Shown here piece by piece: positions 25,052-36,238 of a DNA stretch of 64,000 bases. The position numbers and the translations under genes are program-made. How positions within the stretch are numbered: position 1 is the first letter of the stretch; each line of letters starts with the position of its first letter. Origin of the DNA: Sphaerulina vaccinii (lineage: Eukaryota > Ascomycota > Dothideomycetes > Mycosphaerellales > Mycosphaerellaceae); the NCBI GenBank assembly GCA_022570795.1, contig JAKUDP010000014.1, positions 186,001 to 250,000 on the forward strand, in the 5' to 3' direction. Under the pieces are notes generated by a model. The model was not told the DNA's origin and searched no databases. It was given only the letters and a program-made list of their open reading frames with translations.

Positions 25052-25670
25052 TGTATGTGGTCGTGGGCTGGAAAGGACTGTCGAGTCTGTCGCGAGGAAA
25101 GTGGTGGATGGAAGTTGGTTGGAGCGCGTGGAGACATGCACTTCAATTGGTGATGATCGTGAGGCTGTGGCGTTCAAAGAGAAGAAAAGGTGGAGGGCTG
25201 AGTGAGGTGGCGAACGTTCGGAGCTTGAAGACGGGCACTGCGGATCGGAAGATATTCTCGACGCGACGGCCTTGTTGACGTAGGTTGCGGAAGGGGTGGT
25301 GGTAAATGCACGATGTGTCGTCGTGTTTAAGGAAAGAAAAGCAGAGGGCGCAAACAAGAGAAACGAATTTGGAGGCACCCAACTTCACCTGCGGTCCGTG
25401 CCGCGTTTGTTCATTCCGCGATCAGACAACAGGCTCACTTCCCTCCAAGGATCAGTCTGGTGCAGACTTCATCGACCACATACGATATCCTATTGCTGTG
25501 GAAAGACCACCGACAGATGCGATATGGCTTGGCGATTGTCTCGCTTCCACGACCAGTCACCTCATCATCAGCTTGGACAAGGATGTGGCTAGCATGTATA
25601 TTAGTGGAGCCCACCGGAGCATTTCGAAAACTTGTCAGCTCGACAGCAAGCTTAGGACACGAACAGTAAA

Positions 25671-27482
25671 ATGGTACAAAGCAACCACAGCATCTATGAG
25701 CCTCTCGACAACCCCAAACGGCAGATCCGCCTACTTACATTCGGACCTCTATCAGATGATGCGACAATATCACTCTGCATGACAATATCGGACTTGGAAG
25801 ATGCTTCTTCCTATGTCGCCATCTCTTACACCTGGGGCGAGCCTCTTATGGAGATGATACTCATGAACGACACTGCGATACAAGTACGTCACAATTGCAG
25901 ATACGCTCTGTGGCAACTCCATCTGCACTACCCTGAGCTCGCTGTGTGGACCGACTCCATATGTATCAACCAGGACGATGACGAAGAGAAAAGCCATCAG
26001 GTGGCATTGATGTTTCCAATCTACAGCCAAGCTTCACGTGTCGTAACCTCCATTGGCGAGCATGCCGACGACAGCGAGTGGCTTCTTACGCTGGTCGCTC
26101 TGTATACTCCTATATATCGAGGTCTCGCGCAGTACCACAACCTGGATTGGCTTGACTGGTCCCATCCTTCTGCTCGGCTTCACGATGACACGCTCTGGAA
26201 GCACATGCTTCTAGCCATTGGGGAGCCTACTCTGCTCCGACTTCTTCGGGCACTATTTGCGCTGTCTCGACGTCCATACTGGCTAAGACTGTGGATAGTA
26301 CAGGAACTCGCTGCAGCAGATGATGATGTTCCAATTCTGTGCGGATCGATGCTCATCAGCGGATACGCTTTGTATATGTTCGCGAACACGATGGGAGCAG
26401 CAGACTTCAAAGGCAAATCCAGTCACATGGCGCGCTTGGGTTGGAGTCGCTTGAACTCCGTGCTATTGTCCGAATATCGCGTTCTAATGGATCTTGTGCT
26501 AGCCACGAGTGCCATTGGAGCTTCTGAGACAGTCTCTTTTGGCAGCGCTCTTGAATTCTACGCTCGCCGGCTTTGCTTTGATGTCAGAGACCACTTATAC
26601 GGTCTGATTGGGCTCATAGACTGGACCAGCAGCGACTGTGAGCCTGTTTCACCTGACTACTCATTGTCTGCCTGGGAATTAGCACAGGCATTAGTTCCTC
26701 ACCTGAAGTTCTACGACGTGGAAAACATACTTGGAACGTTCATGATTGGCAGCGACCATGAAGGAATGGTTCATGCAATAGAGATGCTTCAGAAAGCCGC
26801 CATTCGGACTACAACCTCCCGGAAGATCGTCAAGTCAGCCGGCAATGGGAACTGGCCATCTGTGTACTGCTCACGACTGATGATAACACCTTCTGGAAAT
26901 TTGACTGCATCAATGGGCAAATGCTTGGATGCGGAGCTCAACAGCGATGTCGTCGAACATTGGCGAGGCAGTTGTGATACAATATCGTCCTGTGGCAACT
27001 ACACGCGAAGTCGGCCTTTATATATTGATGGTACACTGTTGGCGCTTCTCTGCGAACATGCAATGCCGCATGATGTTCTGATTCCAATCGTGTCAGAGCT
27101 GACCGGCTTGCTGCTTGTTATACGTCAAAACAGAACTTCCACAGATCGATACGATATCGTGGGCCAAGGCATACTCGTCAATGGATTCAGCCTAGGACCA
27201 GCACCATTTCCCAACCTCGAAGACTTGGTGGGATATGAAGCAGGAGAGTATCCCGCTAGCTTTGCCGCCAAGGTTGAAGTTGAGCTAAGTGCAGTAGAGA
27301 TACTTGTATTGGTCGGACAGGACATGACTCTTGGCAACCCAGGCTATGAAGATCAAAGAAGTTACGATGCTGCAGCCCGTCTTAGTCGACTCAATACACA
27401 TCCCTCTGCGTCGCTGGAAGGCGCTGTCACGATCACGGAGATGCCGCATCATGCATCAGCGACAACGCCACCTAAGATCTGA
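25671..27482 (+). CDS. HET-domain protein (intact)
   Basis: Single-exon gene, 603 residues. HET proteins trigger or regulate cell death after fusion of unlike fungal strains. The HET domain shows its usual blocks: YVAISYTWGEP at residues about 48-58, VWTDSICINQDDDEEKSHQV at about 91-110, then IYSQASRVVTSIGE, and after a spacer SRRPYWLRLWIVQELA at about 200. The C-terminal half is variable, as is normal for the family, and has no extra recognisable domain. ATG 25671 lies at the expected distance before the first HET motif. Unlike the other two HET genes in the window, this one has no visible lesion. Confidence 0.85.
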   Translation: MVQSNHSIYEPLDNPKRQIRLLTFGPLSDDATISLCMTISDLEDASSYVAISYTWGEPLMEMILMNDTAIQVRHNCRYALWQLHLHYPELAVWTDSICINQDDDEEKSHQVALMFPIYSQASRVVTSIGEHADDSEWLLTLVALYTPIYRGLAQYHNLDWLDWSHPSARLHDDTLWKHMLLAIGEPTLLRLLRALFALSRRPYWLRLWIVQELAAADDDVPILCGSMLISGYALYMFANTMGAADFKGKSSHMARLGWSRLNSVLLSEYRVLMDLVLATSAIGASETVSFGSALEFYARRLCFDVRDHLYGLIGLIDWTSSDCEPVSPDYSLSAWELAQALVPHLKFYDVENILGTFMIGSDHEGMVHAIEMLQKAAIRTTTSRKIVKSAGNGNWPSVYCSRLMITPSGNLTASMGKCLDAELNSDVVEHWRGSCDTISSCGNYTRSRPLYIDGTLLALLCEHAMPHDVLIPIVSELTGLLLVIRQNRTSTDRYDIVGQGILVNGFSLGPAPFPNLEDLVGYEAGEYPASFAAKVEVELSAVEILVLVGQDMTLGNPGYEDQRSYDAAARLSRLNTHPSASLEGAVTITEMPHHASATTPPKI

Positions 27483-28066
27483 GCCTAGCTCAGAAGACAA
27501 CCGTCATGGGCGTATGAGAGTATACCTAGCCACGGGACCTTCCCAACCTGAACTGCTCCATAAAGGCTGGTGATCAGCAGCTGCGAACTTTCGGTTGCAA
27601 AGACTATGAGAGGAGCTCACACACAGCAATGCTATACGATGCTCCAGCAGGCCCAAGAAAACTCCGGCTGCACCAATCGTTGCTGGAAGGTCATGTCCGA
27701 GCATATAGGTTGGTTTGTTGGTCGAATCTCCAGCCTTTCGAGGTCCTGCTAACGACAATTTCCAAGTAATTGAAGTGCCGATGTCTGGTAATCTCGCGAG
27801 CCACTTTTCCGTCCAGATTGGGAAACATGAAGTCAATACACAATCCACGAAATGCCCTTGCGGAATGCCATGCGGGCATTTCAAGTGACACCTGCACGAA
27901 ATTGATGTCTCCATCGACGATTCGCCGCAGCAATGTTTTCGACTTCCATTCCGGAAGGCTGCACAGAATGACGTGGTAAGCAGGTAGGATCTCACGTCCC
28001 TGTCACGTCTCTAGTCGTGACTGAGTACATTTCTGGCGGGATCTTATCAATCTTCATGTTAGAGTC
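27483..28066. other. Intergenic between HET and ice-binding/LysM gene
   Basis: A 163-residue minus-strand open frame (27504-27995) shows no recognisable domain and may be a shadow. No repeat or RNA gene was seen. Confidence 0.35.
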
Positions 28067-30039
28067 ATGCGGTTCGCCAGCACAACTTGCTGGGTATTGG
28101 GTAGCGTTGTTCTTGGAAATGCGCAGGTACGATATCATCTTCTCGAGAACCAGGACGTGACTGATTGTGTTCAGACTGTCAATCTAGGAAGCGCCGCTGC
28201 CTTCGGCGCATTGGCTCCTGCTGGAATCACGAATACTGGGAGCACTATCATTAATGGTAGCATCGGAACTACTGGCACCAGTAAGTCAACGAACGTAGAC
28301 ATGTCTGCGCGCGACTCTATGCTAACGTGTTCGTAGGCATCACTGGCTTTCCTCCAGGACTGTACACGGGCACTCTCGAAGTTGTCAATGGAGTTGCGAC
28401 TCAAGCGAATGCCGACTACACTGCAGCGTACATCCAAGGTCAAGGTCTTACACCGACTAAATATGGAACAGGAATCTACGCTCTCCAAGGTCTGACGCTG
28501 GTAAGTACTCCTGTTCATTCACGGAGCGTCTGTCATTTCGCTCTTTTGAAAGAGACAATAAGGCCATTGCTAACGCCTTCCGCTATGCAGAGTCCTGGTG
28601 TGTACAATTACGACAGAGCCATCTACCTCAATGGAATTCTCACCCTATCTGGACGCGGAACTTATGTCTTCCAGGTGAGACGATTTGGTCTCGCCTGACC
28701 ATCTCGACGCAATACTAATACTAGCCTGTCTTAGCTGCCCTCCACACTTACGACCATCACTGCATCCAGCGTACTACTTACCAATGGAGCGTCAGCATGT
28801 GACGTGTACTGGATCGTAGGAAGTGCTGCGACTCTTGGGGCGACTACGAACTTTGCTGGCAACATACTGGCCTCTACTGCTATAACTCTGGTCACTGGAG
28901 CGTCTGTTCAGGGAGGTCTTTACGCTGGGTCTGCAGTCACGCTCGATGGCAATCTCGTGAGCGCCTGCGGTACCTCGCCGCCGACTTACAGCACTCCTGG
29001 CTCGGGCGGCGCTACCTCTACATCGTCTGCACCTCTGACAACATCCACGGTTCTGCCACCTGCCTCAACAGAGACTTGTGCTGTCCGTGGTCTGCCATCC
29101 ACGTACACTATCGTCTCTGGAGACAGTCTCTACGACGCTGCAAATGGCTTCAACGTCACCCTCCCAGCTCTCCTCGCTGCCAATCCCCAGATCACTAACC
29201 CGGATCTCGTTTATGTTGGGCAGGTTATCAATATCCCTATCTGCCCGCTAGTATCAGGCACTACCACTCAGGTCATTTCTACGGCCACTGTCTCGTTTGC
29301 ATCTGCCACAACTTCTGGGAGGATACCCACTGCCCCGCCGCCACTGGCTTATACCTCGCCTGCCTCCATTCCTTCGTCCACTCCTGTGGTTCCTCCACCG
29401 GCGTTGACTTCGTCGCGTACGTCGACCGGGCTACCTACTAGCCTCAGGCCAATCTTCTCGACGACATCGTCCGCTGCTTCCATCAGGATGTCTTCTGTTC
29501 CCAGTCCAATCTTCTCGACAACTTCATCCAGGATCCCACCTGTTTCATATACAGCCCCTATGACAGTGCCCACAGCGCCAACTGCAGGGACCTCGTCTCC
29601 TCCCTTTTCGACCTCGATCTCATCCGCTCCCGTTTCAGCACCAAGGTCCTCCACGCCTTCTTCAATTGTTCCTACGACACCTCGGACTTCACCTTCGTCA
29701 GCAGTCCTTCCGATATCGACTTACCCTACTTCTGCGGCCTTATCCTCGTCACTAATTCCTCTAATGCCGACCTCCTCTACATTTCCTACCATACACACGA
29801 GTCTTTCCACGACGAGCTCGCTTACAGTACTTCTGTCGACCGCCAGCACCAGTACGATCTCTGTATGCATATCAAAGTCCATCAAGATCACTACGTATAC
29901 AGCATACACTACAGTCACCACATGTGATGTTCCATGTACCACCATACTTCAGCAGACTGTGACTACCACTACGTGCCCACCGACTTCAATCACGACGCAG
30001 AAGTATGGTGCAGTACCACCACGACTACCAACTGCCTAA
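28067..30039 (+). CDS. Secreted ice-binding-like (DUF3494) + LysM protein
   Basis: Five exons (28067-28126, 28175-28280, 28337-28500, 28591-28674, 28735-30039) join in frame to 572 residues. MRFASTTCWVLGSVVLGNAQ is a signal peptide. Residues about 21-235 match the DUF3494 ice-binding/antifreeze beta-solenoid family: TVNLGSAAAFGALAPAGITN, then SPGVYNYDRA, and the C-terminal strand phrases NILASTAITL and VQGGLYAGSAVTLDGN. A LysM chitin/peptidoglycan-binding domain follows at about 260-305 (YTIVSGDSLYDAANGFNV through NPDLVYVGQVINIP). The rest is Ser/Thr/Pro-rich with a short Cys-containing tail and no clear GPI signal. Introns are 48-90 bp with CTGAT/CTAAC branch sites. Known members bind ice; the LysM suggests wall attachment. 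Actual ice binding is inference. Confidence 0.8.
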
Positions 30040-30955
30040 ACAAGCAGGTCTATCGAAGGAGTGGGACTCAAACAGCTGTCTGACAGCATTGTTGATGAGT
30101 AAGTGAAATGCGGTGTTGAAACTAGCAGACGCGGAGAGGCTCCTCGAGGAATATTTGGTTCACTTGTTAAGCGAGCGGGAAAGGAGATTGTATTGTTAAA
30201 CCAGAGTCGGCTGTATATCTCGTGTTACTTATCAAGAACTGCAGACCACGAACAATCGCATCATCGTGGAGACGAAGCAGGTCAATCGAGTGTGCCAATG
30301 CTGAGTCAGTGTAGTTGTTTGCACACGCGCTAGTGGCAGATTAGCTCATATCCGAAGCTCACTTCTGGTTCTTTTTTCTTTCGCTCTTCACCGGCCCCTC
30401 TGGGCCATTTCCCATCATCCCCTTCTCTCGACAACATTGACGTACATCTAGCGGCACGTGCACACAATTAAGCAGCCTCACCAGAGTACAGCACGCAGAC
30501 GCCTTTGTTGGCAGTTCTGCGCAGGCGCTCTGCCACGATGAAGCAAATTCCTCTTGTCCGGCTTGCTTGCACCTGAGAACGATAGCTTCAAAGAACTGCT
30601 CACAGCGCACGAAGGTATTAGGAGAGGCCGCAGCACCCTTGTCATTGTCGTTGACACACATCGCTAACAATTCTGGCAGCACTGCTCTTTGCCACCTCCC
30701 ACGATATTTGTTCCATGCCAACATCAACATCACAAGAACCATCGAATTTCCCTCTCACCCGCAAGAGCTATTAGTAGCACGCAAAGGTACCAGCCAACGC
30801 CGCCGCATCTTCATCGTTGTCGCAGCTTGCTCACATAGTCATTAGCACCCACCGCCCTTCGAAAATTTCCTTCGCCCTTACCGCCAGTCGCAAGACACTC
30901 ATCACCACACAACCCGTAACTCACGCGAGTGCGCACAGCCCGTCGCATATTCCAC
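30040..30955. other. Intergenic, about 0.9 kb
   Basis: No supported gene, RNA or repeat was recognised. A 127-residue minus-strand open frame near 30359-30742 has no family resemblance. Confidence 0.35.
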
Positions 30956-33690
30956 ATGGCAGACCCGACAGATGCTGCCGGCGCCGCCATCGAGCCTATC
31001 ACCAGTCCACCCTCGCGTCCGAAGTTGCCCAGCGCCACCGAGATTGAAAGCGGCGAAGACGCCATTGACTACCCTTCTCACCACGGTTCCCCTTCCGACC
31101 TCGTGAACTCTGGAGACGATTTCGACGACGCCGCCGCGTTCCAGCTCTCTTACAAGGAACTCAGGTTCAAGGAGAAGAACATCGTCTTCGCCGGAAAGTC
31201 CAAAGCAGAAGTCATCGAATGGAAGAAGCGCGCCGAGCGTGAAGCGACCATCGACCAGCAGCGCGCGGCCCACAATGCTGACAAGGAGAAGAATGCCCAA
31301 GCGGCTATCGATGCCATACAGCGCGATCCTGTCGCTCAGGAATTGCACGAGAAGTACATGTTGTATACGAAGCAAGACGTCTTCAAGTATCAGCAGAGCC
31401 TGATTGACATTGCCACTCGCCAAAATCCCGAGGACATGTCTGATGTTGACAACAAGCCGATGCAAGATGCAGTTATACCAGAGCCGAATCTGCATCTGAG
31501 GTCATCGACGAGTGATGAATGCAACAAAATCACATGTGCTTTGCCGGCTCCGACAGCAGCTACCAAGCCTGGTCAAGTCGCCGCTGAGTGCGAGACAGTC
31601 GCCTTGTGGCAGCCGATCAATCAAAAGATTCCGCATGATCGTGTCTTGAAAACCGAAATTACGGCTACGCTGCTTCGTCGATGCTAGATCGCAGGAAAGA
31701 ACAATGTCCTCATCCCATGATTCTCGGACCTGACGTTTGATGGCAACAAGGCCAGCCTCTTCGTACCTCTTGCAAACCTTCTCTACGATACGCAAGTCCG
31801 CCTGGTCGTCCAGTTCCGCAATCAAACGACACCACCCCACGAAGAGCGATGACTTGGACATGGTCTCTTCCCTCGACATAAAAGGCTTCAGACATTTGAC
31901 ACTTTGCAACCCTCCGCGCTCCTGCAAACATTAAGGAATGTGGGTGCAGCCGCGATGAAGCAGACGCGGACTTGTTCCCAATACCATCCGAGCAGGATCC
32001 ACACCGGCCAGCTTGGATGTACATGCGGTGGCGCCGAGCGATGAACAAATGACCAGCTGTGGGTGCCAGTGCCCCCTACGATTGGATAAAGAGAGCGGAG
32101 AAGGCGCGGCTCAACTTCGAAGACCTTCATCAAGATGAAGAGTACCTGAATCAGCACAAGTATCTCGCCATTCCTACAGTTGAGGAGGAGCATAGCGAGG
32201 AAGTTGTTGCACCGAATCCGAAAGCTTCAAGCTTGCCCAAAGAAAGCACACCTGCCCTTCCACGCTCGAGAGACAACACCAGAACTCCTGCGAGGTTATC
32301 TGGTCTGGATTCTGCAAGAACGACGTCGCGCGCAAAGCATCGAGAACCCCGCGGCCTCGATTCTGCATCCAAATCCCAAACCGAGGACCAGAGGACCCAA
32401 AGCGACGCCGTACTGGAGATCACACTGATCTGCAGCATCACGTTACGGACGCGAGAATAAGCGAGGACAGTGACATCGGAGCAGCACAGGTAGCCAGCGA
32501 AGGTGTCGAGCTGCTTCTTGCTCCTGGCATGAACAAGTCCAGTGGCAACGTACGACATCCAGCCATCCCGCTTCCGCTGCGACTATCACCCAACCCAGGC
32601 TCTCAGATCTCGCTGGCTGCCCCGGCAACACCTCGACAGGTCTCCTCAGTCGCGCAGCCTAGAGTCAATACGCCAACTGGACATGTTTCCACATTTTCTC
32701 AAGCACGAGCTTCCAGTATTCCCATGCCAGTTCAGCAGCGGGACCATCAACATGCTGCATCACCGCAAGGTGTGAATGCAGGTATGCCCACATTCGGAGC
32801 TGGCAGTGGTGTCAGGGACGTTGATTCCACGTCCGCACCCTCCACAGGCAACCGGAACCCAGGACCACTCAACCCCGTGTCACGACCTCAAAGCCCCCTT
32901 CCATCACCACGGACGGCAGGGCGCATAGCAGCACAGTCACCAGCATCGATGTCAGGACTTTGCCATGGCCTTCCAACACCATTTTCCACTCGGAAGCAAG
33001 TGCCAGCTCATGTTACTGGCACGGGACAGTCACCTCTGTCAGCACAACAGGTAGCATCGAAGCCAGGACTTGGCCATAGCCTCCGAACACCATCTCCAGC
33101 CGTGAAGTAAGCGCCGGGTCATGTCACTGGCACGGGACAGTCAGACAAGCGGCCCAGACCTCTCTTCATTGAGGACACTCCCACGCCAGACCCGGAGCTA
33201 ACGTCAGAATTCGATCCTACACCAGCGCCGCGCACAATATCCTAGGAGAGTAACCCTGAGAAGTCACTAGCCACGAGCAGAAGCATGCGAGAAAAGGCAG
33301 ACCTGGAGCGAGCTGGCAGAACCGAAAATAGTCCTACAACTATCACAGCTTCCTCCGTCGCTACACAAGAAGATCATATGGACCCGGGCTCCCCAGTTGC
33401 GCAGCCTGATGAAGCGAAGGTCCAAGCTGACTCAAAAGCTCAGCGGGATCATGAGAGAGAGGCGATCAAAGCTGCTGCTGCCGCCGAAGAGGCGAAGAAG
33501 AAAGCGAAAGAGCAGCGTGAGCAGGCGGCGAAGGAGGCTATCACTGCCGCTAAGGAGGCTGAGAAAAACCAAATAGGAGGTTGAGAAGAAAGCGAAGGAG
33601 GCCGAGGAGTTGAAGAAGCAGAAAGAAATTGCGACAGCTCTGCCGCCCGATCCAGTATCGGTCCCATCGCACCAGCGAGTCCAAAGTAAT
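30956..33690 (+). pseudogene. Decayed gene with several stops and frameshifts
   Basis: An intact-looking start (MADPTDAAGAAIEPI, ATG 30956) runs 243 codons to TAG 31687, with a charged helical segment (YKELRFKEKNIVFAGKSKAE). Protein-like sequence continues beyond this in shifting frames: same-frame TAG 31685 and TGA about 31727, a second frame through 32059-32460, a third through 32462-33110, then in-frame TAA 33108, TAG 33243 and TGA 33582, and a final frame change that keeps the same coiled-coil Lys/Glu/Ala pattern (EKKAKEAEELKKQKE). The C-terminal part contains Pro/Ser-rich sequence and a duplicated HVTGTGQS phrase. No named family recognised. Neighbouring genes are cleanly open, so poor sequence quality alone is an unlikely explanation. 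Confidence 0.65.
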
Positions 33691-33707
33691 TGAGACATGC
33701 CGCAAAA

Positions 33708-35387
33708 TCAGCTAATTCTAAACTCGGTCGTCTCAGCTTCTAAACGTCCTTGCTCTTTCAACATCTTGATGTGTTCTCCCAGCATGATTCTGGGCATGAA
33801 AGCTATCCCTCGAAGCTTGTGTTTGCCACCGGAGCGCCTGAGAATCATCGGGTCGCTCATGCCAAGCAGAATGCAGATCTGATCGCCAGGCTGAGCCATG
33901 TTGAAGGCGACGGCATAGCTACCATCCTGCAGCTCGACAAGTATGTGTAAAGATTCACTCGTTGCATCGATGGTGATCTGGACATCCTCTGAGCTCTCAT
34001 GCCCACATCCGAGTCCGTTGATTAGAGCTTCCAGTTCTGGGTTGTCTGTAGCACCTTTGTGAGCGAGCAGGATCATGCGCACGTCCGACAAAGACTTAAC
34101 AGAGCCACGCATGCGGTGATAAGCACTTACGCAATGGACCAAGCTCTCAAAAATGCCGAGCTGTGACCCGCGTCTGTTTCTCCAGAAAGCAGACAAGCAG
34201 TCCGCCAAATTGCGATAAATCACTTCGATTGTGCTCACTGGAACGCCACGAACCACCATGATCGCGGGATGAGCAAACTCATAGTATGGCCGACAGTTGT
34301 TGCTCGCTTTATGAGACCGTGGCTGTAAATTGAGCATCCTGGAGCCGATTTTATGGTATTGAGGCACCCAAGATGGCCATTCGTCGAGCTGATCATCAGG
34401 CACTGGACCCAAAGCCTGCGTCAGTGAAAGCAAATCCGAACCGAGTGGGAAGTCCGGACGTAAGAGAGCATGCGAAGTTGCCTCTCGATAGACATCCGCT
34501 AAAGGTCTGCTGTAGTCCGGTATGATAGGTGCTGCGAAGCTATCGAGCATGCCGATGAGTGCATAAATTCTGTCCCATGGATTGGTCGTCTCATAGTGTA
34601 ATGCCAGGATGAGCAAACGATCTATGCCGAACCCGTCGCTAGTCATAAGTCGTCTGTATTGCGTCTTCGATGATAACACGATCATTGCTGATCTGATGGC
34701 TACCTTGAGCGCTTCGCTAGCGTCCGCCAGCATGAAGTGAAGCCAATCAACAGCCTTATCGAATGCTGACCATGTCAAGTGCTGCTTTCCACATACGAAC
34801 ATCACATGGTGTCCTCGGACTACTTCTTGTACAGTCCATAGTCGCGTAAACCATGCGCAAGCGAAGAAGGAAACCAGGTTGGGCAGACTAACAGTAGCTG
34901 GCAGAGGTAGCTTGTTTCTGGTCTCATCTGTTGATTTCTTCTGCAGGACACTTCCAGGAACATGTTGTCGAGCGAGTACCTCCATATCTTGCATGCCCAG
35001 GTCTCTCGCACCATCAGCTTGACCTAGCCATACGTGCACTGTACTAGCGCGAGAGTAGATCTTGCCCATGAGCTGGATCTGGTGCTGCTTCTCGATGAAA
35101 TCCGCTTGATTTATGCATACAGCGTCGATCCAGATTGGAAGCAGGATAGTGCTCCAGCGAGAGTTGACGTACTCGATAAGACCTCTCAAGGCAGTCTCTG
35201 CGCTCTGTGGGATACGGACTTGTTTGCCATCTACCACAATAGGCGTACGTGTTGGATCAAGTCCCCATGTGTAGGATATAGCATCATATCTTGACGAGAA
35301 AGACCAGCTCTTCGAAATCTTTATTTGTGCGAATTCGAAATGGAGAGTATCGACTGTGCGAAGGATATCTTTGCCCTGGATTTTGCC
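33708..35387 (-). CDS. HET-domain protein, 5' end unresolved
   Basis: Minus-strand frame open from 35387 to 33708 (about 560 codons). The HET blocks are clear: YDAISYTWG at about 35290, PIWIDAVCINQADFIEKQHQ at about 35120, then IYSRASTVHVWLGQADGA, and WFTRLWTVQEVVRGHHVMF near 34820. No in-frame ATG lies between the upstream TGA (35388-35390) and the first HET motif; the first in-frame ATG is inside the domain. The open frame overlaps the 3' end of the C2H2 gene by about 67 bp in another frame. The start may lie in an upstream exon, the gene may be fused to the C2H2 gene by splicing, or it may be 5' truncated. It converges with the decayed gene. Confidence 0.7.
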   Translation of the reverse strand, partial: GKIQGKDILRTVDTLHFEFAQIKISKSWSFSSRYDAISYTWGLDPTRTPIVVDGKQVRIPQSAETALRGLIEYVNSRWSTILLPIWIDAVCINQADFIEKQHQIQLMGKIYSRASTVHVWLGQADGARDLGMQDMEVLARQHVPGSVLQKKSTDETRNKLPLPATVSLPNLVSFFACAWFTRLWTVQEVVRGHHVMFVCGKQHLTWSAFDKAVDWLHFMLADASEALKVAIRSAMIVLSSKTQYRRLMTSDGFGIDRLLILALHYETTNPWDRIYALIGMLDSFAAPIIPDYSRPLADVYREATSHALLRPDFPLGSDLLSLTQALGPVPDDQLDEWPSWVPQYHKIGSRMLNLQPRSHKASNNCRPYYEFAHPAIMVVRGVPVSTIEVIYRNLADCLSAFWRNRRGSQLGIFESLVHCVSAYHRMRGSVKSLSDVRMILLAHKGATDNPELEALINGLGCGHESSEDVQITIDATSESLHILVELQDGSYAVAFNMAQPGDQICILLGMSDPMILRRSGGKHKLRGIAFMPRIMLGEHIKMLKEQGRLEAETTEFRIS

Positions 35388-36238
35388 TCAGACTCCTCCT
35401 CTGCCGTCGGCAAAAAAGCTCGACATTGCGCCTGATACTCCTGCTGTACCTTCTCCACAAACGCTCGATATCTCTGAAGCTGCACGTTCTCCCAGTGCCA
35501 GATTCGACTTTGGACCTCCAATTGCGTAGCTCTGAGATAGCTCTTGTCGTAGAGCTCGAGAAGTCCTTGTTTCTGGTCGCAGGTTCGGTGGTTTGGGCAT
35601 CGTGCTTTGTGAAACATCTCGTAGTGGTGGAACCAGTCTCGGACGAAGACAAAATCGAGCTTACACTGATCACAACTGCTAGACACACTCATCTGCTCAG
35701 CATGCCTAGACAAGTGTTCCGCACGCTCCGCAGGATCGTCGCCGCAAGGTCTGTGACAGACTGCACACGGCTCAGCGAACTTTGCGCAAGAAGTTCTTTG
35801 TGTTGCCCGGGCAAGTTTCTTGTGTGTGTGAATCATGTGTACTGATATCTCCGCTCGCCAGAGCCCAAGCACCTGGATTCTGATCGACGCCGAGTCATAC
35901 GCAAGGGTGGAGGTCATAGCATCACCGGACACATCAGTGTCCTGGGTTACAGGACCAAAGAGTGCTGAGGTCTGCCATAGAACGAGCTGCTGACCGGCAT
36001 TGCTCGGATCATGCTCTCCTCTCTTCAACTTGAAATGCTTCTCCTTCTCGTGCCTTGTTGCCAGATCACGTCTCGTGAACCTTCTGTCACAGAATCGACA
36101 CGGATGTTCCGGGTTGACTTTCCCTGGCTCACTGCATCGTTTGGTCGTTCTGCGATGCCGATGAAGAGCTCGAGTGCTGGTGAATGTTGTGGAGCAGATC
36201 GGACACTGCACAGATCTTGTGGAGGTCGTGGTGTTCAT
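35321..36238 (-). CDS. C2H2 zinc-finger protein
   Basis: Single-exon minus-strand frame of 305 residues from ATG 36238. Zinc-finger motifs: CPICSTTFTSTRALHRHRRT (residues about 12-31), CRFCDRRFTRRDLATRHEKE (about 47-66), and two divergent fingers, CAVCHRPCGDD...HLSRH (about 158) and CDQCKLDFVFVRDWFHHYE (about 188). The N-terminal pair resembles DNA-binding fingers. The C-terminal third is helical, Gln/Glu-rich and likely coiled coil. No signal peptide. Nuclear location and regulatory role are inference. Its 3' end overlaps the neighbouring HET frame on the same strand. Confidence 0.7.
   Translation of the reverse strand: MNTTTSTRSVQCPICSTTFTSTRALHRHRRTTKRCSEPGKVNPEHPCRFCDRRFTRRDLATRHEKEKHFKLKRGEHDPSNAGQQLVLWQTSALFGPVTQDTDVSGDAMTSTLAYDSASIRIQVLGLWRAEISVHMIHTHKKLARATQRTSCAKFAEPCAVCHRPCGDDPAERAEHLSRHAEQMSVSSSCDQCKLDFVFVRDWFHHYEMFHKARCPNHRTCDQKQGLLELYDKSYLRATQLEVQSRIWHWENVQLQRYRAFVEKVQQEYQAQCRAFLPTAEEESEAKSRAKISFAQSILSISNSHK

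Noticed and set aside
27504..27995. 163-codon minus-strand open frame
   Set aside because: No domain, no signal peptide, odd composition; lies in the likely promoter region of the neighbouring gene.
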